The notes: generated by a model not told the origin, from the letters alone. A stretch of DNA of 64,000 bases from Rhizophagus irregularis (GCF_026210795.1 NC_089433.1:3807001-3871000); one strand, 5' to 3'; shown: positions 46,928-59,892, counted from the stretch's first letter. Program-made: numbers and translations.

Positions 46928-48417
46928 CTATCTCTTTATAACCTGAAATACTTCATAATCTTCTATTTGAAATTTACCTTCAGCTCTTATCATTTTTTCA
47001 TAATGTACCCATCCACAGTAACTTGTATCATAATTTGTTGATTCATTAGAAGCACGTATGATAATATCTCTGCCAAAAAATGGACCATCGGCTCGACAAT
47101 AACAAACTGCAAATTCTGCTGTGTCTCGTACGTTACTAAAAATTGCATCTTTAATATTTTTATTTTTAAAAGAAAAAATAAAACTATCTTTAGTTTTACC
47201 CTTATTATCAGAAGTTTCCCAAGTTATAGGGTTGTATCCACCAATAATCTCTTCTGATCCTTTTACTTTGATAAAAGTAACAGTATTAGGTATACCATTA
47301 CATAATTGATGAAATTTTTTTGGAGTAAATCCATCTCGACTTCCTCTTAATAATAATTCAAATTTGTATGGTAAATATAATTCTCTTAAATGATCAAATT
47401 TTCCATTAATAATGATAACTGTTTTATCAATCCATCTTAAAACAGCTGAAACAAGAACTAGATTAACAATTTCTGAATCAATAATTCTCTCAATTTTAAT
47501 ACTTCTAGGAAGTAAAATATTGTCGGCTGGTTCAGTATCAGGATCCACATGAGAATTTAATAAATCTTCATAAACTTGGTGGTTTAAGAGCCTTTTATAA
47601 GGATGAACTTTTTGTAAAAATTCTTTGGATGATAAACTAAAAAATCTAATCCAAGGTAAACAATGTTGTAAGGTATTTTTCATTGTTTTAAAATCAGCAT
47701 CTGATAAGTCATTAAGATCAAATGTAGGATTTTGTGCAAGACCCCATTTTAATACATGATCCCAGACCTCAATCTCTTTCATTTGCAAATCATCTCTTTT
47801 AATGAGTTGAACTAAAGATTTTTCAGGAAGTAAAGTGAAATCAAGTGATTTAAATACTTTCTCTGGAGATTTTGCCGTTAAATCTCTGCAAAATTGTCGA
47901 ATTTCCGATAAAGAATCGTATTGAAAACTTGTTCGATGAATGAATTCAAAATGTTGTTCCATCCATTCAGATTCATTTTCAACCAAGTATTTTTGTAAAT
48001 AACCAATTAATTCTTGAAGATCTAGTTCATCTGCTGCCAATAAAATTTGAAAAATTTGGGAAGCATTTTGTTCATTCAATGAAAGAATACCACCATAAAT
48101 ATACCTATATTAAAATATTAATTATCTCAATAAATATTAGAGGTATTAATTTCATGTTATACTTATTGTATATTAAGTTTACCTTAAAATAATTTGAAAA
48201 ACTTTTGGTGATATATTCGGTAACTTGATATTGGTTAAAACATTGTCTTTATTCTGCTTCTTATTAGAATCCAAAGCTCGTTGTAAGTATAGAGAACGAG
48301 AAAACAAAATACTCTATTAGAATCTTTGCCAACTTCAACTGTAATATCGTAATATTCATTATTATCCAATAATTCAATATAATTTTGACTTAGTGTTGAA
48401 AGAAATTGTGTCGACAT
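46928..48417 (-). pseudogene. BTB-BACK-TLDc gene with a 22-base deletion in the BTB exon
   Basis: Exon 2 (46928-48104) is fully open and encodes YIYGG, BACK (PEKSLVQLIKRDDLQMKE, WIRFFSLSSKEF) and TLDc (GSRDGFTPKKFHQLCN, IIGGYNPITW, DSFIFSF, GPFFGRDI, YEVFQVIKR). Exon 1 (from 48417) reads MSTQFLSTLSQNYIELL and DNNEYYDITVEVGKDSN, then loses 22 bases that in paralogues encode VKIFRSHK. This shifts the frame to a stop at 48235, although the later bases (SPYLRR region, donor near 48185) are still present. A truncated BTB-less protein from an internal start is conceivable but not supported. The TLDc half is very close to that of 50450-51964. Confidence 0.8.
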
Positions 48418-48430
48418 ATTATAAAAAAAT

Positions 48431-48470
48431 CGAAATTAATATGGTAAAAAAAAAAAATTGTGTAAATTTA
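48431..48470 (-). promoter_or_regulatory. Group B upstream motif
   Basis: TTTACACAAT, a T run and ACCATATTAATTTCG on the minus strand before the ATG at 48417. Confidence 0.45.
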
Positions 48471-50449
48471 TAAGTTTTTCTCTTACTTATTTTAGTAATG
48501 CAATCAATACATATTTGGTTAAATTAAAGATCAATGTAAATTCTTTCCAAATAAAAATTATTCCGTCATCAGAAAAATCAAATGCAACTTTATCACGTGA
48601 ATGATTTGCAACTTTTTTTTTTGAAATTTTAATATCTCAACAGATGGAATCTAAAAAAAATTGTCTGACGTTTGTCTCCGCATAAATAATTTGAATTGTG
48701 TAACTTGAAATCCCATGCCATAATTATAATTAAATCCCGTGACATGCCTCATTTATGGTGCAAAACTATTTGATCGTGTGGGTTAATGAAAAATTACCTT
48801 AATCGGATTTTTTTTTTTTTGATTATTAATTTTTAATTTTTTTTTGTAAAATTTTTCTCACTCATTTCCCGTTTATGTTTAATTTTTTTTTCCCAAACTG
48901 AAGTTTTTTTATTATTACTATTAAATAATTTAAATAATCCTATTGTTTCTGTCTTTTCAGACCGATTTTTTTTATATTATTTTTTTCGATCTTTTTTTTT
49001 AGACCGTATTGTTATTTTTCTTAAAAATATTTTTTTTTCACTTTTTTTGTACTTTTTTTTCAGAATTTTTTTCGGTACTTATTTTTTTTCGGATTCCTTT
49101 TTTTCGGTATTTCCCTTTTTTAATCCGATTTCTTTCTTTTATTTTCTTTTCTCCCCAAATTTTTTTGATTTTTTTTTCTTTTTCTTTCAATTTTTTTTAT
49201 TATTAACGTTAAATAAAGAAATAAAATATTATATTAAATATATTTACAAAATTATTATTTTTTTAATGTAACGTAGGAAAATTGACCGACGTTGATAAAA
49301 AAGATTATTAAGATATTTTCAATTAAATTGAATACTGGATAAATAGTTTGATTTTAAATTCATAAAATCAAAAAAAAAATTGATATTTTTACAATATTTT
49401 ATAATTAATTAATTGAAGAAACTGTTAAGTTAATAATAAATTATTATAACCAAATCCATATCCGAAATTCTCTAAATAATCACCAAGATTTTTGAATAAA
49501 GATTTTAAATTCAAATGGTTTAGTTAAATTAATAATTTATCGAATAAAATAAATATCAAAAGAATAATAATAAATGAAATGAACAGATTCTAATACATTT
49601 AATTGTTCAAATATTTTTTTTCTAGGTTGGTTATAAGTTTTAAGATTGACGTAATATAAATAATAAGAAATAATTATAAAATTTATAATTAATTAATAAA
49701 AATATTTGTAATATTGTTATAATATTAAAGTTTTTTTCGAAAATACTTCTAAAAAAAATAATCAATTTTTATTGATAATTATTTTTTCACAATTCCTTAA
49801 TTAATCCGAATTTCATCATTTTATACTCAAACGTCAAATCATAATATAAATAGCTAGTACATTATTGTAAATATAATTTAATACACATTATTTTATTATT
49901 TTCTGTTAACTAATTATTATCCATATTAAATTCCTAATTATAAACAAAACACTACTGTAACCATCTTTAATTTACTTAGTATTACATTATGATACTAAAA
50001 ATTTTTCTATTTAAACAAACTCATTGGTCCCGATGCGAAGCAACGGTTACTGTTATTTCTTTTCTGAGTTTATTGTTAAAGTCGCCTAAACTTTTTCTTT
50101 TCAAATAGAGAGCTGATCAAAATCAGTCATTATCCTGAAAACAATGTTATGTAAGAGACTAACGATAAATGCGTTAATAATTGTACGAGATTTGTAAAAA
50201 CATCGGCTTAATGATAAGAATTTTTTCGTAGTTGAGCAAGTTTGGAGAAATGTAATGGTTATATAACCTACAGAAGTTTCAGTATACTTTAATTTTTTTT
50301 TAAATAAACTTACGAAATTAGAGAAATTATTTTTCGCAATTTAGTAACATTATTATAGTAAAATTTATTCGTGAAAAGGTGATGCACCAAATAAAAAACA
50401 ATTCAATAATTTACTCATTTATCTTATTATCTAACACAAAAATACCGTA
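48471..50449. other. Intergenic with T-rich stretch 48800-49205
   Basis: About 2 kb without a supported gene. 48800-49205 is T-rich with TTTTTTC/GATT words; the Phe-rich ORFs there (49009-49271) reflect composition. The last 200 bases resemble the 3' flank at 46740-46927. Confidence 0.45.
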
Positions 50450-51964
50450 CTATCTCTTTATAATCTGAAATACTTCATAATCTTCTATTTGAAATTTATT
50501 TCCAGTATCTCTTATCATTTTTTCATAATGCAACTTTCCACAGTAACTTGTATCATAATTTGTAGATTCATTAGAAGCACGTATGATAATATCTCTACCA
50601 AAAAATGGACCATCGGCTCGACAATAACAAACTGCAAAATCAGCACCTGCATCTCGTACGTTACTAAAAATTGCATCTTTAATATTTTTATTTTTAAAAG
50701 AAAAAATAAAACTATCTTTAGTTTTACCCTTACAATAATCAATGGATTTCCATATTATAGGGTTGTATCCACCAATAATCTCTTCTGTTTCCTTTACTTT
50801 AATAAAAGTAACAGTATTAGGTTTACCATCACATAATTCATGAAATTTTTTTGGAGTAAATCCATCTCGACTTCCTCTTAATAATAATTCAAATTTGTAT
50901 GGTAAATATAATTCTCTTAAATGATCAAATTTTCCATTAATAATAATAATCGTTTTATTAATCCATCTTGAAACAGAAGAAACAAGAACTAAATCAACAA
51001 ATTTTGAATCAATAATTCTCTCAACTTTAATATTTCTAGGAGGTAAAATATTATCAGTTGGTTCAATATCAGGATCCATATGAGAATTTAATATATCTTC
51101 ATAGAGTTGATTATTTAAAAGCTTTTCATATGGACGAACTTTTAAGAATTCTTTGGATGATAAACTAAAAAATCTAATCCAAGGTAAACAATGTTCTAAG
51201 GTATTTTTCATTTTTTTGAAATCATCATCAGTCCAAGTTTTGGGATCTGGAATTAGGGTTTGGTTTTTTGCAAGTCCCCATTTTAATACGTTCTCCCAAA
51301 CTTCAACTTCTTTCATTTGTAAATCGTCTCTTTTAATAAGTGATATTAAAGATTTTTCAGAAAGTGAAGTAAAATTAAATGATTCAAGTATTTTTTCGGG
51401 AGATTGAGCCATTAATTTTGTACAAAATTCTTGAAGGTCTAATAAATTATTAGATGTTGAACTAATTTGTTGAGTAAATCCAAAATTTTGTATTATCCAC
51501 TCTGACTTATTTTCAATTAAAAATTTTTGTAAATAATTAACTAGTTCTTGAAGATGAAGTTCATCTGCGGCGGCCAAAATTTTAAGAAAATCTGAAGTGT
51601 CATGCTCATTCAACGAAAGAATACCACCATAAATATATCTATATTACAAAAATTTAATAAATATTAGAAATAATATATTATCCACCATAATTCATATTAA
51701 ATTTACTTACTCTATAATAATTTGAAATATTTCTGATGAAATATTTGGTAATTTAATATGAGTTAATACGTTATCGTTGTTCTTTTTATTAGAAGCTAAA
51801 ATTCGTCGTAAATATGGAGAACGGTAACACAAAATATTCATATGAGCACGAAATATTTTTACGTTAGGATCCTCACCAACTTCAATTGTAATATCATAAT
51901 ATTCATCGTCCTTCAATAATTCAATATAATTTTGACTTAATTTCGAAAAAAATTGAGTAGTCAT
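50450..51964 (-). CDS. BTB-BACK-TLDc protein, 480 aa, mosaic of the two groups
   Basis: Exon 1 is 51711-51964, the intron 51639-51710 (72 nt) and exon 2 50450-51638; spliced frame 1443 nt. BTB (MTTQFFSKLSQNYIELL, DDEYYDITIEVGED, FRAHMNILCYRSPYLRR) and the first part of exon 2 (NEHDTSDFLKILAAADELHL, SEKSLISLIKRDDLQMKE) match the gene at 21247. The C-terminal half (GKFDHLRELYLPYKFELLLR, CRADGPFFGRDIIIRASNES, YEKMIRDTG) is nearly identical to that at 46928. TLDc motifs are complete and the frame is open. Neither upstream motif is clearly present. Recombination or gene conversion between groups is the likely origin. Confidence 0.9.
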
Positions 51965-52146
51965 ATTGATTTTTAAAAAAAAAAGAATAAAGTTTTAACA
52001 AAATCCACAATTGTTTAAATTAAATATTAATGTGCATTGCGTCACCTACAACTTGTTTTAACGTTTCACTAGTTACTAAATAAATACTAATTACTAAAAG
52101 ATTTTCTTGAGGAATAGTTTAGAAATTTTTAGGCTATGATAATTAG

Positions 52147-52524
52147 AGATGGTCAGTCGGTCCTGCGGTCTTTGATCGGTCCTGATCGGTCTTTAGGAAA
52201 TTTTTGGAAAAGTAATAAGGCTGTGCTTCCAATTTTTTGTAGCACAACAGAACTGATTAAAGACCAAAAAGTGGTAAATTTTGGTCTCAATCTAATCACC
52301 CAATTTAGAGCTAGGCAGGTTTTTATTTTGCCAAAACCAGTATTTTTTGCTTTTTTGGTCTTTTTCCAATTTCGCCTCTGCTGGTCTTAAAAAAAGAAGT
52401 ATAAAGGCCAAATTTTGACATTTATTGGTCTTTAGCCATACTTGCTGCGCCTTAAAAATTCAAGGGTGCATTCCTTATAACTTTCCCAAAGACCGTCCAG
52501 GACCGAAAGACCGACTGACCATCC
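52147..52524. mobile_element. 378-bp MITE of the GGATGGT family
   Basis: The left end AGATGGTCAGTCGGTCCTGC and the right end (complement of GGATGGTCAGTCGGTCTTTC) form terminal inverted repeats, with repeated GGTCCTGATCGGTC/AAGACCG words inside. TTAA follows the right end (52525-52528) and TTAG precedes the left end (52143-52146), so a TTAA target with one mutated copy is likely. The ORF 52136-52390 is only a read-through of the element. Confidence 0.65.
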
Positions 52525-52789
52525 TTAATGATAATGAAATGAGAGGATTAAAAATTCAAACCAATTAAAAATAATAGAATATTTAAAATCAGAAAATTTT
52601 TTAAACTGATAACCGATCATGAAAACAAAATTTTGTGCCAAAACATTGTCGAATACCGCAAATTATCACGTCATTAAACTTAGATTCGGTACGCGGTCGA
52701 TTCTAATTTCTTTTTATTTGTAATAAAATACTGTTCGCAATTAAAATATCACAAAAGTATAAGAATTTTATTAATTCTCATTTAACAGA

Positions 52790-53080
52790 ACAACTTTTTT
52801 ATAAAGAATATTACAATTATCTGTAGAATCACTAGAAGCAATATCATGTTGACGAGTATAATTCAATGCACAATCAACTTTTTCTATATTACTAATAATT
52901 GTACTCAATATTCTTATTTTAAATAAAAAATATAACTGTTCGTGAAGGTTATCACGTTAACATGTTAAAGGGTTGTATCCATCAAGAATTTCTTCCATTC
53001 CTTTTACTTTATACAGAGCGAACAGTATTACATAATTCATTAAATTTTTTAGGAATAAATTGTAATCGTTCATATTTGAT
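52790..53080 (-). pseudogene. Decayed TLDc fragment
   Basis: Minus-strand remains of the TLDc core: LNELCNTV-like, KVKGMEEILDGYNPL, then ISNIEKVDCALNYTR, with stops and lost bases. It is the last trace of the minus-strand gene series, most like group B. Confidence 0.6.
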
Positions 53081-56000
53081 TAAATTAAATATTAAAGTAA
53101 ATAAAAATATTATGTTATTATCAGAAAATTCGAGTTAAAGTTTTATCAGTTTTATCACATGAATAGTTTTTATCTCGCAGATGGATAGCGTTTATTATGA
53201 AAGTTATTAGTTTCAATATTAAAGTATTCCAAAGAATTAAATCTATTCCCGGTGATGTATTGACTCGAAGTATAATTTCTGTAACTCATTAACCTGAAAA
53301 TAACATCATTGTGAAATTTGTAAGTGTTATACGATAATTTAACAATTTACATTTATATGATTCAGATATAAGTTTTATGGGCAGGGAGTATTATTTTTCT
53401 TAACTAATTTTCTTTTTTTTTTGTTAAGAATATTTTAGAAACATTTCAGAACTTTACTTAAGGACATTTGTTCTCGGATTTTCATGTATGAATTTTATGG
53501 GTGGGAACAGTTTATTTTTTATTAAGAATACTTCAGAAATTTTAAGTTTGTTTTAAGGCGTTTAAATGAAAGTATAAAGATAAACAAAGTAAGAAAAGAG
53601 ACGAAATCAAAATAAATGAAAAAAATTAAGATTTGATTACGAATAAAAAAATTAAAAAATTATGTCTGCTGAAATGCCAATTCAATAATTTAAGAAATGA
53701 AAGTGGGAATGGCGATGAAATTAAAATAAAAAAATGAAAGTATAAACTCACCCGATCATGAATAAAAATATAATCTAAAATAAAGGCAAGTAATAGTAAA
53801 TGAAAAATTAAATAAAGTACATATTTTTATCATTATCAGATTATTTGATAAAAAAATAATACAAATCATTATCAAAATATAAATATATAATATATATAAC
53901 AATTAACACAGTAATTTAAACACTTATTGCTATGATAAAAAATCTGCATCTTCCATAACTGAAAAAGATTCATAATAAAAGAAGGGAAAAAATAACGCCT
54001 AATAAAAATATATTTAGTAATAAGTAGAGACCAAAATAATATTAAAGCCAACAAATAAAGTTTAAAGAGAGTTGTAAATACAAAACATATTGTTAACTAG
54101 TGGAAATAATCAAATATTATTTATTACACAATTATTTACTTCTTTTTATAGTAAAAATTCAATTTTTTTGCATTTTACGCAAAAATGTTTCGTCTTGAGT
54201 TTAGAAAAACTTTTTCCTCTCGTAAAATTGCATATATCTCCAGTGTCAACCCACTATTTTTGTACCTTCTTTTAAAAGGCTTTAAAAAAGTTAACATAAA
54301 ATAATAGTATTCATTAGTAAGTATTTGATAATTCTTATCATTCTGACTGGTTGAAAACGTATAATATGAGTTTCTTTATAATATATTAAAAACAATAACT
54401 TTTAAACATAAATTTTATACATTATTTTTTTTAAAAATAAAATAAATAAAATTGTTGGCAACAAGTTTCTGCATTAATCTGAAGAACCGCTCAGCCTTCA
54501 AAAATTTTGAACCTAAACTTTTATTATAAATAATTTTAAATTTCATATTATTTTATAATTATTCTATTAAAAGTAAGAAAGAAAGAGAAGCAAAAAAGTT
54601 GAGTAAATCTATAATGTATGACGTAATTTTATTTCAATGTACTGTTACCGAAATATATCGGCAAGTAAAGGTCGACGGTTGGTTAAAATAAGTCATATAA
54701 ACACCAGGTTATCAACGGGATTCTTACTCAATACTACTTATCCGGTATTGTTCGTTAAGAATCGTCGAGATAAACACCTACAAAATACGATAATGATAAC
54801 ACACGTCGAGTAATAAATGAATAATATATCAAAACACACAGGAACAACAATAACGATACGATGTATAACGGTTTTATTAATAACGTTATGAAGTGATAGG
54901 ATTAAGGGTTTACAACGAAGCGATAATAAATGATAAAAAGTGATAGGAAAAGGATTTCTACTATAGCTGATAAAATACAATCTTCGGTACTGACTACTTT
55001 TATCAACGAGTTGGTGAAAGGTATTTATATCTATTCTCCATCTCTTTTTCCAACACCATCTATTATCATATCAAAATCTAATCTACCGATAGGTTCTAAA
55101 CACATAATGGAATATGTTTCATGGTAATATGGCTAATTACTATAATAGTAATAAAAATAACCATTATAAGCCCTCCTTTTGATAAGTTACGAATGACAAA
55201 TTCTATCAGTTGATTATTATTAATCAAATTATCCTTCATTAACTCTTATTATAGATCTTATACATCAATATACATCAATAATCTTTAAAAATACAGTTAT
55301 AGACAATAAATAAAATAATATATAATAATAATATAAACAATATTGTAATATATGATTATTCTATCGCTACATATGTAAAACTAATAATAAAAATAATAAT
55401 AAAATTGATAAAATAAAGAATATTATCTATATGGCTAATTTAATGTACACAACCTGCGGTCATAAATCGTTATGTAATGATAGAAATCGACATGGACACA
55501 AATTATATCGGATCGTCATATAAACATCGAATAACGTCGAACATCGGATGTGCATTTTATCGCGTAACAGTACCAAATGTACTAAATATGAAAATATACT
55601 GCATATTAATATTGCAAACTTTCTTTATTATATCAATCAATTTTCAAATGACTAATAAGTAACTTGTAATATATAGTCAATTATCAATGCATCATTCTTT
55701 ATTGTATGAACAATAGGGACCTCACAATCAATATCACCAAAAATATCCCAATTCTTCGATGATGTGTATAATAATTTGAACCAATTAAAATAGATTTCCC
55801 ACAAAGAGGATACAATAAAAGTACAAATTTTATTAATACCAATACAATTCATTAAAATAACATCAAAGAATTTTTACTTGCAATGAATTTACTATTAAGG
55901 AAATGGGCAAACTTTTTTTTAGCAAGTAAACATTTCAATAAATTTTTTAAAAACTCATCTCTTTCGCCCCTATAATTAACTATTTAGACTTGCCTCTTAG

Positions 56001-56961
56001 TACTCAAGATCAAATTAGTTATAACTATGTACACAGAGAAACTCTTATTATTACTCACAAAATCAAATACCTTAAGATAACCTCAACCAAATTATCCTTA
56101 ATTCTACACTGACTCAATTTGTTCTAGTTGACAAGTTCATGAAGAAAAACGAAAATATATAACAACATTCCATCATATTGTAAAATAGTTGGGATATGTG
56201 TTTGGATTAAGGCTAGAGTAAGCCAGGTTATAATATGTTAAGAATTTGGCTATGCATTACAGTATTAGAGTAAGTTAGTACTTACTATTATTTAAGGCTA
56301 ACTTTATCATCATCTGTTTTTTTCTATTTTGTTTTGATATGTACAAATTTTAATAGAAATAATCCTGCTTAACTAAGATTATGAAAAAAATCTCATAGTG
56401 AAACAAGTGTGAGAATTTTGGGCAAAATGCAAGGAAGGCTTTTATGGAATATCAATTATAGTTGTTGATAAGATTCAAAAAGAAAATTACTTTACCAAAA
56501 AATCAAAGAATCTATTGCACTTAAATTAAAAATATTATTAAAGCCATATGTATGACTTTCTTATCAAGTATATATTTATAATAATACTTTTGAATAAACA
56601 TATAGCTAATTTTACATTGGTGAATTGATATTGTTTATTATTTTTTAAATTGACTTTTCAGAAATTAATTTAAATATATAAGTATAATAAAAATGGTTAT
56701 TTAAATGACTTATATAAAGAACTCTCAAAAAAGTTTAATTATCCTTTATTGAAACCTTTTGATAAACAAAACAAAAAAAAATATAAAATATAGTTATAAT
56801 TTAATAAAAAAAAAATCTCAAAATTCCTAGAACTATGCTATAATGTTCAATAAATTCTAGAATATATATTCATATATTTTATTAAATACAATACCTATTT
56901 TCATTTCAATGATGAATTAGCTATTTATGAACTGTACTATAATCCATCAATATGGTTAAAT
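53081..56961. other. Large intergenic region, nothing recognised
   Basis: About 3.9 kb of AT-rich DNA between the BTB-TLDc series and the kinase gene. Short ORFs at 54738-54980, 54930-55127, 55477-55662 and 55652-55852 have no family features. 54650-54900 and 55440-55560 are somewhat richer in CG-containing words (GTCGAC, CGTCGAG, CATCGAATAACGTCGAAC) and may be old insertions. The final part is the 3' flank of the kinase gene. Confidence 0.4.
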
Positions 56962-59799
56962 CTAAACTGTTGCTAAATTTTTTAATTCTTTTTTTTCTTG
57001 ATCTAATTCTAATTTCAATTCATTCAAATTTTTTCTCAATGAATTTATATCTTCTGCCATCATATTAGAATTTAATTGAATTTTGATTCCTTCCTGAGAA
57101 TTAGTAGCAAATTTAAAAATTTTGTAATTATCAAGATTAAAAGAATTCAACTTAAGAATATTTTCAATTATGAGGCTATTTTCCAACTCTTTATTTTTCT
57201 GAACAATTTTCTTTAAGGAATAATAATTTTTATTCAACTCTAACAATCCATCATTATATTTTACAAGAATATTTTGAAATTCTTTAGTGTATTTATCAGT
57301 CAATTTAGAGATTTTCATATCTCCAACAGAACCAATAGTATTTCTTTCCTTATTAATAGAACTTTCTAGATGATTACAGCAATTTTGTAGTTTTTCAATA
57401 GCTTCTTCTCGTAAAGTTAGGAAATTATCCTTAACTTTCAGAAAATCATTGGTTTGATTGAGAACCTGTTTTTTTCTATTGGCATTATAAGAAGCTGATG
57501 TTTTTGATAATTCTTGTTGGAGTTCATTCAACTCCTTTTGTTTAGCATCTTTTTCTTTGTGGATTTCCTTAGTATTTTTTCCACTAGTTAATTTATTTAA
57601 TAATTCCTCTTCAATTTCACTTAATTCTTTTCTTTTATCTTGTAGCTTTTTAATACGCTCTTGATCAAGGTTAATTAGTCTTTGTTCTAATTCATTTACT
57701 TTATCTTGTTTAATCTGTAAAGCTTGAATTAATTGCATTTTGATTTGTTCTTCAATGAACAATTTTTGTTCCAATTGATCAATTTCTTTTTCTAACTTGA
57801 CTTTCAATTTTATAGTAAGCTTTTGATCCTGTGAAAGACCACTCACCATATTTTGCAACCTGATTTTTTCTTGTTCTATTTGTTCATAATTAACTTGAAA
57901 CTGATTTAATCTATTTTCCAATTGCTCTTTTTGTTCAATTAAGCTTTCTTTGTGAGATTTTAATTCTTGAATAATAGCTTCTGTTTGAGCTAATTTTTCT
58001 TGCAATTTAGTTATTTCTCGCTTTAACTGGCTGATTTGATCTTGAACTTGCTGGTTAGTTAGTTTATTTTGTTCCAACTGTTCAGTTAAATTGGTTAAAT
58101 TGCCAGCTAAGTTTTGCTTTTCATTTTGCAGATCAATAATTTGGGTTTGTAAAATATTTTCTTTTTCTGCAAATTCTTTAATTTGTTCAGCTAAGTTAAG
58201 CCTCAGATTTTGATTATTTTGTTCAAATTTAAAATTCCTTTGTTGTGAATCAAAGAAATCATTTTCTAACTTAATATTTTCTTCTTCTATTTGAATTAAT
58301 TGATTTTTAAATTGAGAATTTCTTTGTTGTAAATTAACTAACTCATTTTGAGAACTTTGATAATAAGTTTCAGCAATCTTTTCTAATTTAAGATTTTCTT
58401 CTTCTGTTTGAATTAATTGATTTTTAAATTGATTTTGCTGAGATTTTGATTCTTGAATAATGGTTTCTGTTCGGACCAATTTATCTTGCAAATTATTTTT
58501 TTCTTGATTTAACTGACTGATTTGTTTTAACTGTTCAGTCAACTTACTATCTAAAACTTGCTTTTCATTTTGCAGATTTGCAATTTGGGTATTTTGTAGA
58601 GTTGAGTTTTGCTGTAAATTAACTAATTCCATTTGAATATTTTGTAATTCATTTTGAGAACTTTGATATTTTTGTTTTAATTTAAGATATCCTTGTAAAC
58701 CTTCTAGAATTCCATTTAATTCTTCACTAGTAAAATCAAGTAAATGACTTGTATAGCATGCTTTTGGATGAGATTTTACAATAAGGTTATTATGTTTAAT
58801 TGGTGCATTTATAAATTCCATAATATTGCTTTTTAATTCTTCATTAATATCTTCAATTTCCTTATTATAAGGAAGAAAAATCCAATTTTTAATAATATTT
58901 AAAACTTCTTTAGAAGATGGCCTTTTTAATGGATTTTCATCCCAGCATTTTTTCATTAAATCTATATAGCATTGCGGAGTATTTTCAATAATTTCAGGAC
59001 GTTCACCTTTACAAATACTTAAAGCAAGTTGAAGATCATGTGCTTTATCATTAAATGGTAGAATTTCAGATGCAAATTCCCACATAATTATAGAAAAACT
59101 ATATATATCACTAGCTTGAGTATAAGGTTGACCTCTTAAAATTTCAGGTGCTATAAATGGCAAAACTCCATAGATATTATTTTCTTTTAAAAAAGATTTT
59201 GCAAGTTGATATAATCCTAAGTAATCACTAATGAAAATTCCATATATATTTTCTCCATACTTGTTACATAAAATATTACCATTATGAAAGTTATAATGAA
59301 TAAGATCTTTTTTATGAATATCATTAAGACCTCTAATAATTTGATATAAACAAAATAATTTTTGTTCCCAATTTTTTGTTATTTCTGTTAAACATCTTTT
59401 TAAACTGCCCTTATTTGTATACTCCATTAATAATACATAATTCAAAGTATCTGGATCTTTTGTAAATCCATATATTCTAATAATTTTATATGAATTTTCA
59501 ATAATTTTCCACTACAAATAATAATATTTAGTTAATTAGTATAGATAAATTATAATATTTTAAAAAAAATAATACTTAATCATACTTCATTTAAAAATTC
59601 ATTTAAATTTTCATCTGAATTATTAAGATAATCAAAATATTTAAGAATTACTTCAGTATTTTTATATGTAGCTTTATATAAAGTACCAAATCCTCCTTTA
59701 TCAAAATATTCAATATTTTCAAATTTATCATAAGGAATCCATTTTAATTGATTTTTAGAAATAAATTGATTAACAATTTTACTTCCACTAGTACCAAAT
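56962..59799 (-). CDS. TKL-type protein kinase-like protein (predicted pseudokinase) with long coiled coil
   Basis: Two secure exons: 59586-59799 and 56962-59511, joined across a 74-nt intron (59512-59585). Together they encode about 920 residues. The kinase domain has a glycine loop (DKGGFGTLYKA), the ATP lysine (VILKYF), LNDIHKKDLIHYNFHNGNIL in place of a normal HRDxxxxN loop, and FISDYLGL in place of DLG/DFG. Activation-segment landmarks GVLPFIAPEILRGQPYT and DIYSFSIIMWE remain. The catalytic Asp of HRD is Asn (HYN) and a Tyr is inserted after the Asp of DLG, so catalysis is doubtful. About 550-600 residues of Gln/Glu/Lys/Leu-rich coiled coil follow, then a helical C-terminus. The frame enters 59799 in phase 2, so at least one upstream exon is missing from this span. 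Confidence 0.88.
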
Positions 59800-59879
59800 C
59801 TTTAAATATAAAAATGAAATTATATTAAAAATTAAAATTTAAATAAAATTTACAATTATAAATATTAAACAATATTAAT

Positions 59880-59892
59880 TATACTTACTCTA
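59880..59892 (-). other. Possible 1-nt exon or unused splice-site pair
   Basis: On the minus strand TTTAG, one A, then GTAAGT. It differs from the array upstream, where three bases separate AG and GT. It may be a decayed unit or, if used, a single-base exon that alters phase. Confidence 0.25.

Noticed and set aside
49009-49271. Phe-rich overlapping ORFs
   Set aside because: Composition effect in a T-rich stretch, with no domain or conserved start.
52136-52390. 84-aa ORF
   Set aside because: It reads through the terminal inverted repeat element at 52147-52524.
54738-54980. 80-aa minus-strand ORF
   Set aside because: No recognised domain and no conserved neighbours; could not be supported as a gene.
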